In this document: positions 8,709 to 16,946 of the stretch, piece after piece
Layout of the letters: every line of letters starts with the position of its first letter
How positions within the stretch are numbered: position 1 is the first letter of the stretch
Assembly (NCBI RefSeq): GCF_000350525.1
Contig: NZ_AOCN01000022.1
Span: 124,001 to 188,000 of the forward strand
Direction of reading: 5' to 3'
Source: Leucobacter salsicius M1-8
GTDB lineage: Bacteria > Actinomycetota > Actinomycetes > Actinomycetales > Microbacteriaceae
DNA length: 64,000 nucleotides
Made by a program: the position numbers and the translations under genes
Notes under the pieces: generated by a model
What the model saw: the letters and a program-made list of their open reading frames with translations, nothing else
Told to the model about the DNA's origin: nothing
Database searches by the model: none

Positions 8709-9558
8709 CCGTGATTGCGGCGGCAACGGCCGCCGCAATCACGAGCCAGGGGAGGGCGATGCCGAGGACGACGAGCGCCCCTGCGCCGGCAGTACCCAGA
8801 GAATTGAACCCCGCAATGAGCCCTTCCCAGAACGTGCCAGGCCCGCCGCCAGGGAGCACACTCGGGGCAGTGATCGAGACCCAGATCGTGGCCTCGGTCA
8901 CCTGTCCGTCTAAGGCCTTGAACTGCGCACGGAGGCCATCAAGCTCCTGTTGGCGCTGGGTAAGCGCGGCCTCTGCCTCGATGAGCTCTGACGTTGTCGC
9001 GGCGCCGCTCATGAGGTCGTTGAGCCGCTTGACTGAGGTTTCAAGCGCCTTGATGCGAGCTTCTAAGTCAACGTACTCGGTGGTCACGTCCTGGGTTGAG
9101 CGGGATTGTGACACGATCTCACCAGCGGTGCCGAACTGTTTGAAGGCCTCGTCGAGCTTGGCGGATGGAATTCGGACAGTCAGGCTTGCCCCAGCGGGGG
9201 CATCAGCCGATGCTTGATACACCGACAACGATTCAACTGAGCCACCAAGGCCCTGCACGACCTTCGTCACCTCGGTTGCGGCCGACTCAGGATTATTGGC
9301 TTGGAGTGTGACTTCACCCGTTTTGACGACCTGCTGCTCGGCAGTGACCTCGGGAGACATGGGCTTTGGCTCCTGCGCGAAGGGTTCAGCGCCGCCGGAA
9401 CTGGCGCTATCGAGCGTCTCACCCAGATCGGTCGAGGTGCTACTCGAGCCGTCTGATCCCGAGGCGTCGCCTGATCCGGCAGCGCACCCCGAAAGCAGAC
9501 TAAGCGCGAGCGCGGCGGCGACCGCTAGTGGAGCGAAGCTGATCCGGTGCATGCTCAC
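8635..9558 (-). CDS. DUF4349-domain lipoprotein
   Basis: 307 residues. The N-terminus 'LALSLLSGCAAGSGDAS' is a lipoprotein signal with lipobox L-S-G-C (cysteine near residue 25). A Ser/Gly/Thr-rich linker follows, then the DUF4349 core with 'VVKTGEVTLQANNPESAA' and a central coiled coil ('LEARIKALETSVKRLNDL', 'EAALTQRQQELDGLRAQ'). A transmembrane helix near residues 260-290 is followed by an Arg-rich tail. DUF4349 proteins are common in Actinobacteria and of unknown function; a surface-sensing role has only been guessed. The start is a GTG at 9558, and an ATG at 9552 is equally possible. The 3' end overlaps the convergent amine oxidase by 74 bases. Confidence 0.88.
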   Translation of the reverse strand: MSMHRISFAPLAVAAALALSLLSGCAAGSGDASGSDGSSSTSTDLGETLDSASSGGAEPFAQEPKPMSPEVTAEQQVVKTGEVTLQANNPESAATEVTKVVQGLGGSVESLSVYQASADAPAGASLTVRIPSAKLDEAFKQFGTAGEIVSQSRSTQDVTTEYVDLEARIKALETSVKRLNDLMSGAATTSELIEAEAALTQRQQELDGLRAQFKALDGQVTEATIWVSITAPSVLPGGGPGTFWEGLIAGFNSLGTAGAGALVVLGIALPWLVIAAAVAAAITAIVRVRRARRARAARPVDQTPAPL

Positions 9559-9621
9559 ACCATACGGCGACGAGCAACTAGGAGCCCAGATCCGTCGCCA
9601 AATCGTGACCGGGTGGGACGG

Positions 9622-10848
9622 TTAGGGCAGCGGGATCGTCAGCGTCCCCGTATCAGCCTGAGGCTCGATGATTCGGCCCTTGAGATCTGGGATCCAGCGC
9701 ATCGTAGCGAGCGCGCAGATGGTGCCGCACATGAGCATCGCAGCCGACACCATAATCGCGCCGTGGGGGCCAGCCGCATCAATCGAAATGCCGCCCAGCG
9801 CCGATCCGATGGCGACGCCAACAAGCTGCCCCGTGCCGACCCAGCCAAATGCCTCGGCCGTCTCTGAGAAGCGCACCGAAGCACTGACGATGTTAGAAAT
9901 TGCTGCGAACGCGGGAGCGGTGCCGATGCCGCCGAGGAACAGCACGGTGCCGAGCCACCATATATTCAGGCTGACAAGGCAAGCGAGCGTGCCCGCGAGC
10001 ACGATCGTCATCCGTAAAGCCAACGACCACGGCCGCATGTCGCGGTGACCAATGAGCAGGCCGCCCACCAATGAGCCGCCGGCAAAGAGCGCGAGCACGA
10101 TGCCCGACTCCATGCTGCCCTGATCTTCGCCCGTGGGGCCGCGAAAGGCGGCGACGACTCCCGTCTCGATTGCGGCGAACGACGCGACGAAGAAGAACCC
10201 GATGACCGTGGAGATGACGACCGTGGGGTAGCGCAGCACGGCACCAAACCTGCGCCGCGATGGCGGAAGCGTGAGGGTGCCCAGCGTGGGGCTCATGATG
10301 AACCAGGCGCCACCGAAGACCATGATGCCCGCCGCTACGAGCAGGCCCACCGTGGTGCCGAACTGCGAAGATACGAAGACCGCGACGACGGGGCCGAGCA
10401 CCCAGATGAGCTCCTGAGCGGCAGCGTCAAGCGAGAACAGTGCCGACAGCTGGTTTCCCGGAACGAGCTTGGGGTACATGGTGCGCACTGCGGGGGTGAC
10501 GGGAGGGGTGGCGATGCCAACACCGAACGCGAGGACCGCCACGAATATCAAGGGCAGCTGAGTGAGGGCGATGACGGCCAGCAGGAGCGCACACAGGATC
10601 GAAGTCGCGGAGAGTACAGGGCGCATGCCCCAGCGCCCCATGAACCGGCTGCTGAGTGGGCCAGAAATGGCCTGCCCCACGCTCTGCGTCGCGAGCACGA
10701 GACCGGCCGACGTGTAGTCGCCGTACGCCAACTGAATGTGCAGCAGCAGAATAATCGAGAGCATCCCAAATGGGAATCGCGCCATGAGCTGCGAAAAAAG
10801 GACTCGAAGAACTCCTGGATTCTTGCTCAGGTCGCCATAGATGCTCAC
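9622..10848 (-). CDS. Major facilitator superfamily transporter
   Basis: 408 residues with about 12 hydrophobic segments. 'SRFMGRWGMRPVL' between the second and third segments is the MFS loop 2-3 motif, and 'GPVVAVFVSSQFG' lies in the fifth segment. The sequence resembles drug-exporter-like DHA1 permeases; the substrate is unknown. The start appears to be a GTG at 10848 with no clear ribosome binding site. It shares its direction with the downstream DUF4349 gene, 63 bases away, and may be co-transcribed with it. No regulator lies next to it. Confidence 0.82.
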   Translation of the reverse strand: MSIYGDLSKNPGVLRVLFSQLMARFPFGMLSIILLLHIQLAYGDYTSAGLVLATQSVGQAISGPLSSRFMGRWGMRPVLSATSILCALLLAVIALTQLPLIFVAVLAFGVGIATPPVTPAVRTMYPKLVPGNQLSALFSLDAAAQELIWVLGPVVAVFVSSQFGTTVGLLVAAGIMVFGGAWFIMSPTLGTLTLPPSRRRFGAVLRYPTVVISTVIGFFFVASFAAIETGVVAAFRGPTGEDQGSMESGIVLALFAGGSLVGGLLIGHRDMRPWSLALRMTIVLAGTLACLVSLNIWWLGTVLFLGGIGTAPAFAAISNIVSASVRFSETAEAFGWVGTGQLVGVAIGSALGGISIDAAGPHGAIMVSAAMLMCGTICALATMRWIPDLKGRIIEPQADTGTLTIPLP

Positions 10849-11030
10849 CAGTCGAGTCTAGTGGTGAACTCAGGGGAAGGGTTGTTCTGGTTGATGACGA
10901 AACGGCCGGGCTTTGCGTGCGGAGGCCACGAATTTCTTCGGCTGAGGGGCCCTTTGCTGCCAATTTCTGCAGTCGTGGGCCTTGAAAAGCTCTCTGTGTA
11001 GATTAATGCCGGATGTGTATTCGCTGTGAG

Positions 11031-11060
11031 TTGACATCGAGTCAATCGCATTCATACACT
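11031..11060 (+). promoter_or_regulatory. Candidate vegetative promoter of the tubulin/vWA cluster
   Basis: A perfect TTGACA (11031-11036) and TACACT (11055-11060) are separated by 18 bases and lie about 70 bases before the first gene of the cluster. The rest of the 280-base gap (10849-11128) shows no gene. Close agreement with the housekeeping consensus suggests basal expression of the cluster. Confidence 0.5.
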
Positions 11061-11128
11061 GATCTCAAAAGGTGGACCTTGTTGTGGCCGCTGGATGAGA
11101 TGTTGCGGTGACAACAAAGGGGGTCTAG

Positions 11129-13381
11129 TTGGTTTCGCGAGGACTGAAAGCGAGAAGTCTCAGCAGCAAGGTGCTGAGTGCATTGTTTCTGTGCACAATT
11201 GCAGTATCTGGGATCACCCCGGTTGGGGCGGCTTCTTCGGCTGCGGCAATGCCCGCCGTGAAGCTCGAAAAGCCGGATCCTAACGCGTGCTCGACCGGCA
11301 TCAATGCTCAACCTGAGCAGCCGCGACAGGTCAACCTCGTGCTGGACGATTCGGGCTCCATGTTCTATGACGGGAGCTCGTCGCTGGACCGATGGTCGAA
11401 CGCGAAGTACTCACTCGAGGTGTTTGCCGCGATGATGGGCGGAGACGACACGCTAAACGTCTACCGCATGAGTGACTTTCGGGACGGGGCCACAGCGGGC
11501 CCCTTGGTGTCAATGAAAGGCAAAGAATCAACGAGCGACCGCGTCGCCAAGATTCATCAAATGCAGCTACAGGGCGGCGGCACGCCATACGCTCCTGTCA
11601 CAACCGCGGTTGCAGATCTGGCGATCAGCGCAGCACCGGACAAATGGCTCGTCATCCTCTCGGACGGGGAGTTCAATGATCGCGCAACGAAAGATGTCGA
11701 ATCTGATTTGCTGCGATTTGCGTCCGAGAACACGAACGAAGTAAGCCGACTCCAAGTCGCATTCCTCGCGATCGGACATGAGGCCCCGCAACTTACGGAT
11801 AACCCCGTAGCGGGAGTTCATTTCGATCGTGCTCCAGAGACCGCCGACCTGGTCGGCAAAATGACCGAGTTCTCGAACCGCATCTTCGCACGCAGTGTAT
11901 TGCCGCAGTCCACTCCGGGGCACACGAACCCCGACGTAGATATGGACCAGCTCCTGGTATTCGCACAGGGCGAGGACGTCAAAATTGGTGAACTTTCCGT
12001 TGGCGGTGAGACGATCAAGCCGGGTTCCGCGGTAGAGGTTGCCTGGGCAGAGAATTCTGACGCGAGCGTGGGTGGTTCTCTCGTGCCTGCAGTACCCAAT
12101 AAAGAACTGCGCGGCACACTCGCGAGCTTCGCGGATGTACCGTCTGGCTCAAGTGTCATCGACATCAAGGGCGCGCAAACGGTTGACGTGTTCTACACCC
12201 CGCACGCCGCGTTCGGCATCGAGCTCCAGGACTCCGAGGGCGAGCGAGTCGACGCAGACAAGATTGTGGGCGGCGACTACACCGTAAATTACGGATTCAT
12301 GGATGCTAGCTGCAATTTCATCGAGTCAGAACTCTTTGGCGACATCCAGTACTCCGCCAAGGTCACGCAGAATGGCGAGATCACCGCTGAGATGCTGACG
12401 CCTGGTGACACTGTGGCGCTCGCCCGGGGCGATGCACAATTCTCGGTGAAGGCCGAGTACCTGGGGGGCAAGACCTCAGAAGCGGTCATCGATCTCAAGG
12501 TTTTGCGGCCCGCCAAACCAACGAAGTTTGAAATGGGCGAGAAAGCTTTTCCCGTCAGTACGTTAAATGACCTGAAACTCCCTGACGATGCTGTTGAGCT
12601 GCACTATGCGATTCAGGAGAACGGCAAGACGATAGAGTTCGGCGCCGAGGAGTGGGCATCGTTCACCGCAGACTCGTTCACAGCGACGTCGTCAGAACCT
12701 GACATTGAGTTTGAGATCGCGGTGGGCGATAAGCCGGGGCAAGTCTTTCTCGTGCCACGCGCCCCCGGGGGAGACGTGTACGCGGCCGTAACGGGAACGC
12801 TTCCCATCACCGTAGAAGCCTCGCATGTGTACGATGAGCAGCTCAATGAGTCCACGTTCAAATCGACCATTGAGGTCACTGACGATCTGGCGCTTTGGGA
12901 CAGGATCTCGAACTGGTTCTGGCAGGTCGGCTGGTGGATGCTCCTACTCCTCCTACTGATTATTTGGTGCCTCGGGTATGTGTTCCGTCGTCGTCTGCCA
13001 AAGAAGTTGCGGCAGCGCCCGTTGGTGGACTATCGCCCCAAAGCGCTGGGCGGTAAGCGCGCACAGTTTGATGCACGCTTTGAGAAGAACCGCGGCAAGC
13101 TGTTGATCCCATACACCGCTGAAACAGGGTCGATCCGGCCCCCGGCATCGGTACGCGGCATCCCCGCTCTCAAAATCAAAGCCGTCGGCGGAGGCCGGTT
13201 CGAAGTGAAGAATTGGACCTCTCTCGCGCGATCAGGACGCGTGTCGTTCGATGGGGAACTGCTCACGAAAACCACGGAAAAGGTTCGGCCGCTCCGGGGC
13301 AGTAGCAGCATCATCGTGACGACGGCTGAGGGAAGCTACGACATGCAACTCAGTCAATCCCGCAGCAGCGGACGACGCTAG
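11129..13381 (+). CDS. Secreted, membrane-anchored von Willebrand factor A protein
   Basis: 750 residues starting at a TTG with AAAGGGGG five bases upstream. Residues 1-40 form a signal peptide with an Ala-rich cleavage region. The vWA domain spans about residues 66-260 and keeps all metal-site (MIDAS) elements: D73-x-S75-x-S77, the threonine in 'GGGTPYAP' and the aspartate in 'VILSDGEFND'. Beta-rich, Ig-like sequence follows to about residue 590. A single transmembrane helix (about 597-618, Leu-rich, flanked by Trp and Arg) comes next, then a basic cytoplasmic tail of about 130 residues. The predicted topology is vWA outside and tail inside. It is the first gene of the tubulin-like cluster, so it may couple an external ligand to the cytoplasmic machine. 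The vWA call is firm; the role is inference. Confidence 0.85.
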   Translation: MVSRGLKARSLSSKVLSALFLCTIAVSGITPVGAASSAAAMPAVKLEKPDPNACSTGINAQPEQPRQVNLVLDDSGSMFYDGSSSLDRWSNAKYSLEVFAAMMGGDDTLNVYRMSDFRDGATAGPLVSMKGKESTSDRVAKIHQMQLQGGGTPYAPVTTAVADLAISAAPDKWLVILSDGEFNDRATKDVESDLLRFASENTNEVSRLQVAFLAIGHEAPQLTDNPVAGVHFDRAPETADLVGKMTEFSNRIFARSVLPQSTPGHTNPDVDMDQLLVFAQGEDVKIGELSVGGETIKPGSAVEVAWAENSDASVGGSLVPAVPNKELRGTLASFADVPSGSSVIDIKGAQTVDVFYTPHAAFGIELQDSEGERVDADKIVGGDYTVNYGFMDASCNFIESELFGDIQYSAKVTQNGEITAEMLTPGDTVALARGDAQFSVKAEYLGGKTSEAVIDLKVLRPAKPTKFEMGEKAFPVSTLNDLKLPDDAVELHYAIQENGKTIEFGAEEWASFTADSFTATSSEPDIEFEIAVGDKPGQVFLVPRAPGGDVYAAVTGTLPITVEASHVYDEQLNESTFKSTIEVTDDLALWDRISNWFWQVGWWMLLLLLLIIWCLGYVFRRRLPKKLRQRPLVDYRPKALGGKRAQFDARFEKNRGKLLIPYTAETGSIRPPASVRGIPALKIKAVGGGRFEVKNWTSLARSGRVSFDGELLTKTTEKVRPLRGSSSIIVTTAEGSYDMQLSQSRSSGRR

Positions 13382-13467
13382 TACCGCTCTCTTCACTGTT
13401 TGTTGCGCAGTATCGCGCATCTCATTTTCATCGCGCTCCGGCGCCAACCGTTCCGAAAGGACATGAA

Positions 13468-16400
13468 ATGCCCATCGCACCCACCTTGATCCTTGGCCTT
13501 GGCGGCACAGGTTCAAAGATTGTCGAGCGCGTTTACCAGAAGGTAAAGGAGTCTGAGACAGGGCAGTCTGACCGCATCGCCTTCGTGGTCTTTGATACGG
13601 ATATCAATGACCTGGGACGGATCCGCCAGGAGAGCCCTGAGATCTTCACGGTGCAAACGTCGACGCGCAATACTGTTGGCGAGTATCTCGGGATCAACAC
13701 GAATGCCCGTGACAACTGGTTCCCCGTCAACGAGATGATGAATCGTAAGACGTTGACGGAGGGCGCGGCTCAGGTGCGGGCGATCTCACGGCTCGCATTC
13801 GACACCACGCTCAAGGGCGGCAAACTCACTGCGCTCCATCAGGCGATCGAGCAACTGTTCCGCATTGACAAAGACCAGGAAGAGCAGTCGCTACGGGTGA
13901 TCATCACGAGCTCGCTCGCGGGTGGCACCGGATCCGGCATTATTTTGTCGGTTGCGATGTACCTCACGAACTACCTGAAGGCCAAGTTCCCCAAGGCTAA
14001 GGCCATCACCCGAGGGTTCTTTGTCCAGCCAGACGTCTTCTACAAGGTGATCCCTGGGTCGGAAGAACAGCAAAACCTTCAAGTCAATGCCTACGCGGCG
14101 GTGCGTGAGCTGGATGCGTTTCTGATGAAGGGCGACAACACGCTCACTGAGCAGTATCGCAACCTTAAATTCGAGTTTCCGCGCATGGGTGCAGAGGGCG
14201 TTGAGGAAGTCACTGGCATGCCCTACGACTTCTGCTTCCTGTTCGACGCGAACAATAAAGACGGTGGCAGTCTCGATTCGTTCGCCTCGTACCTCGACCA
14301 TGCGGCAACCTGCATTTACACGCAGTCAATTGGCCCGATGTCGAAGAAGTCGAACTCGCGTGAAGACAACGTGCTGCGAGAGGTCATCAAGAATGACGGC
14401 CGCAATCGCTACGCCGGCGCCGGAGCCTCACGGCTCGTTTACCCCTGGCAGCACCTGCGCGATGTGACCGGATTGCGTTGGGCAAACGAGGCACTCTCGA
14501 ACCAGTGGCTCCAGTTCGACAACACGTTCAAGGACATGCTTGCGGGGCACACGAAACAGCGTGAACAAGGAATCAGGGTCCGTGACCTTGATCGCGGCGA
14601 GACGTTCATTAAGTCTGTCGACAGCGCAGCTGATGCAAAAGAGCCGTTTGCGCGGGCGGTCAAGGAACAGTGCCTCACGTTTGATGAAGAACGCATCAGC
14701 GTTACCGGTAATCAGTGGGAGACGTACATTGGTAACCTCAAGTCCTTCGTCGAGAATGAAGGCGCAAGCCTAGGCCACGAAGACTCGGCCCTCGCGATCA
14801 AGGGCAACATTCAAGGGCTCGACCGTGAGGTCGAGAACGTGCCGTATGCAGCGCTGTTTGATGACCTCGAGCGCCACCTGTTGAAGGTTGAGCGAAATGC
14901 AGAAGAGCAGGCGGGTGTTCTCGGATACACCCTGTTCAAAGCCGACAATGTCGCGGTAACGCAGCAGCGCGACTCGCACCGGCTCGAAACCTATCTGCGT
15001 GATCGCATCACCAGCACATTTATTCACCCGGTCTCGGCTCGATACTTCTTGTACCAGACTGCGCGAATGCTGGTGCTCGAAAAGACGCGTCTTGAGTCAG
15101 AGATTGAGACGAGCCGCAACTATTTCCGTGACTTCGAAGAACAACACTTTGACGATCCTTCGACCGAAGAAATCGAAGACGCCGACATGTTTGCCACACG
15201 TAAGTTGTCCTTCAAGGAAAAACTCACGAAGAAGCCCGGCAAAGAAAAGCGAGAGATGGTCGAGGACTTCTACAAGTACCTCTCGAACACTGAAAAGTAC
15301 GGTCAGCAGATCGTGTACCAGGCAGTTTTGGGCGACGCCATGGAGTACGTGAGCGGCCTCACGGAGTCCTTCGAACGGTTCTTTGTTTCGCTCGACGGTA
15401 ATCTGAAACGGCTGCACTCGCGAATTGAGCAAGAGCGCACAAAGTTTGACGACCTCAACGGCTCCACAACACGTTACGTGTTGGCATCGTCGAAGTGCCT
15501 CGACAGCCTGTATGAGTCGATGCCCTATCAGGGGCGAGTTTCTTCACTCGATTCGAAGCTATCTGAAAACATCTATAACCGTGTTCGGGCCTACCATATG
15601 CTCACGGATGAAAAGGATGAGGGGTTCTTTAAAGATCTCTACAACCAGACCATCCTTGGTTACTTCTCGAATCAGGTGATGGGTAGCTACGGCGAACACA
15701 TCAAGATGGATATCATCCAAGCGCTTGAGCGCGAGTATCGCGTCTTGTTCCACGATTCCGCTGAAGACAATGCACGGCACTACGTGGTCAACGAGATCGA
15801 GAAGGCGAAGAAGCTTGCGGCACCGTTTATCGAACAGCCGCTAGGAGAAGAGCGACACCCGATTGTTGCCTGCGCGTATAACCCTGACATCGAGGGTGAG
15901 GCCGATCCCCGACGTAAGAGTTTGATCTCGGAGCATCTCGGTAATTATGGGGGCGAACAGGATCGTGAGATTAGCAGTCAGGAAATCCTCTTCTACAACG
16001 CGATCTATGGCATTCGCGCGCGCGATTTGTCGAAGTTTGCGCCCGAGCGGACCGAAGAGACGGATCACCGCGGGGCCGGGGAGTATTTCACCGCTTACTA
16101 CAACCTGGTGTCAGGGATTAAGCCGACGGTCGGTGAAACCAAGGTCATTACCCCACATGTAGATCGTCGCTGGCACTCAATTTCTGAGCTGCCGGATCTC
16201 GATGACACGAACCAGACGCAGCAACTGCAACGAATTCACCGTGCCCTTGTTCTTGGTCTCGCCTACCGGAGGATCGATTGGACTGACGCGGCTGCCGGCA
16301 GCAATCGTGTGTACCGCTACGAGTCATCGAACAGCCGTGACGAGGACTTTGTCGTGTCGAACGGCACCCCTTGTGACCAGTTCTATGAAGTTGTTGATGC

Positions 16401-16926
16401 GCTAACGATTAACCCCGTGGCGGTAGATGACATCTTGGCGGCGGTCTCACGTAAGAGCGCGAAAGAACGCGAACTGATGCGCATCGAGTCGTTTGAGGAG
16501 AGCACTCTCGGTAAGGCGCTCGCTCGCGGAATCCGCCTTGACCAGCTGCGCAGTGAATTCGCTCAGTTCGCAGATGCGACATTCTCGATATTTGATATTG
16601 CCGCTTACAGCGCACTGTCGATGCCCTCTGAAGAATACGTTGAAGCGCTCCTGTTCGCGATGGTGCGCGACTTCCTCGATGTGCTGCGCGATGAGATTTA
16701 CCGCGTGACTGATATCGATGAAGCCGCCGCAAAGGTGAACGCGGTCGTGCAGTCGCAGTTTACGAACTTCGTGAAGAACCTCGACGGGTACCAGGCCGAG
16801 ACGAGTAAGTCGTTTATGCGAAAGTTGCGCACAGTGGTTCGTCCGCTAAAGGCATTCGCTGAAAAGTACGACTACTTTGATCTCGCCGACCTTGCCGTTG
16901 CGGTAGACGATAAGCTGCGCGGCTAG
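13468..16926 (+). CDS. Large tubulin/FtsZ-superfamily GTPase-like protein (Tubulin_2-like)
   Basis: 1152 residues. The N-terminus carries a nucleotide loop 'LILGLGGTGSK' (residues 7-17), an acidic 'FDTD' after the second strand (about 43-46) and the tubulin signature G-G-T-G-S-G at residues 152-157, embedded in 'SSLAGGTGSG'. This is the layout of the tubulin-like family found beside vWA proteins in diverse bacteria. FtsZ is about 400 residues; here about 750 extra residues, rich in charged helices, follow the GTPase domain, with no membrane segment. AAAGGAC precedes the ATG. It is the second gene of the cluster and the likely cytoplasmic filament-forming or switch component. The superfamily assignment is strong from the motifs; polymerisation is inference. 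Confidence 0.85.
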   Translation: MPIAPTLILGLGGTGSKIVERVYQKVKESETGQSDRIAFVVFDTDINDLGRIRQESPEIFTVQTSTRNTVGEYLGINTNARDNWFPVNEMMNRKTLTEGAAQVRAISRLAFDTTLKGGKLTALHQAIEQLFRIDKDQEEQSLRVIITSSLAGGTGSGIILSVAMYLTNYLKAKFPKAKAITRGFFVQPDVFYKVIPGSEEQQNLQVNAYAAVRELDAFLMKGDNTLTEQYRNLKFEFPRMGAEGVEEVTGMPYDFCFLFDANNKDGGSLDSFASYLDHAATCIYTQSIGPMSKKSNSREDNVLREVIKNDGRNRYAGAGASRLVYPWQHLRDVTGLRWANEALSNQWLQFDNTFKDMLAGHTKQREQGIRVRDLDRGETFIKSVDSAADAKEPFARAVKEQCLTFDEERISVTGNQWETYIGNLKSFVENEGASLGHEDSALAIKGNIQGLDREVENVPYAALFDDLERHLLKVERNAEEQAGVLGYTLFKADNVAVTQQRDSHRLETYLRDRITSTFIHPVSARYFLYQTARMLVLEKTRLESEIETSRNYFRDFEEQHFDDPSTEEIEDADMFATRKLSFKEKLTKKPGKEKREMVEDFYKYLSNTEKYGQQIVYQAVLGDAMEYVSGLTESFERFFVSLDGNLKRLHSRIEQERTKFDDLNGSTTRYVLASSKCLDSLYESMPYQGRVSSLDSKLSENIYNRVRAYHMLTDEKDEGFFKDLYNQTILGYFSNQVMGSYGEHIKMDIIQALEREYRVLFHDSAEDNARHYVVNEIEKAKKLAAPFIEQPLGEERHPIVACAYNPDIEGEADPRRKSLISEHLGNYGGEQDREISSQEILFYNAIYGIRARDLSKFAPERTEETDHRGAGEYFTAYYNLVSGIKPTVGETKVITPHVDRRWHSISELPDLDDTNQTQQLQRIHRALVLGLAYRRIDWTDAAAGSNRVYRYESSNSRDEDFVVSNGTPCDQFYEVVDALTINPVAVDDILAAVSRKSAKERELMRIESFEESTLGKALARGIRLDQLRSEFAQFADATFSIFDIAAYSALSMPSEEYVEALLFAMVRDFLDVLRDEIYRVTDIDEAAAKVNAVVQSQFTNFVKNLDGYQAETSKSFMRKLRTVVRPLKAFAEKYDYFDLADLAVAVDDKLRG

Positions 16927-16946
16927 AACAGCCGAGGCGTACATTC

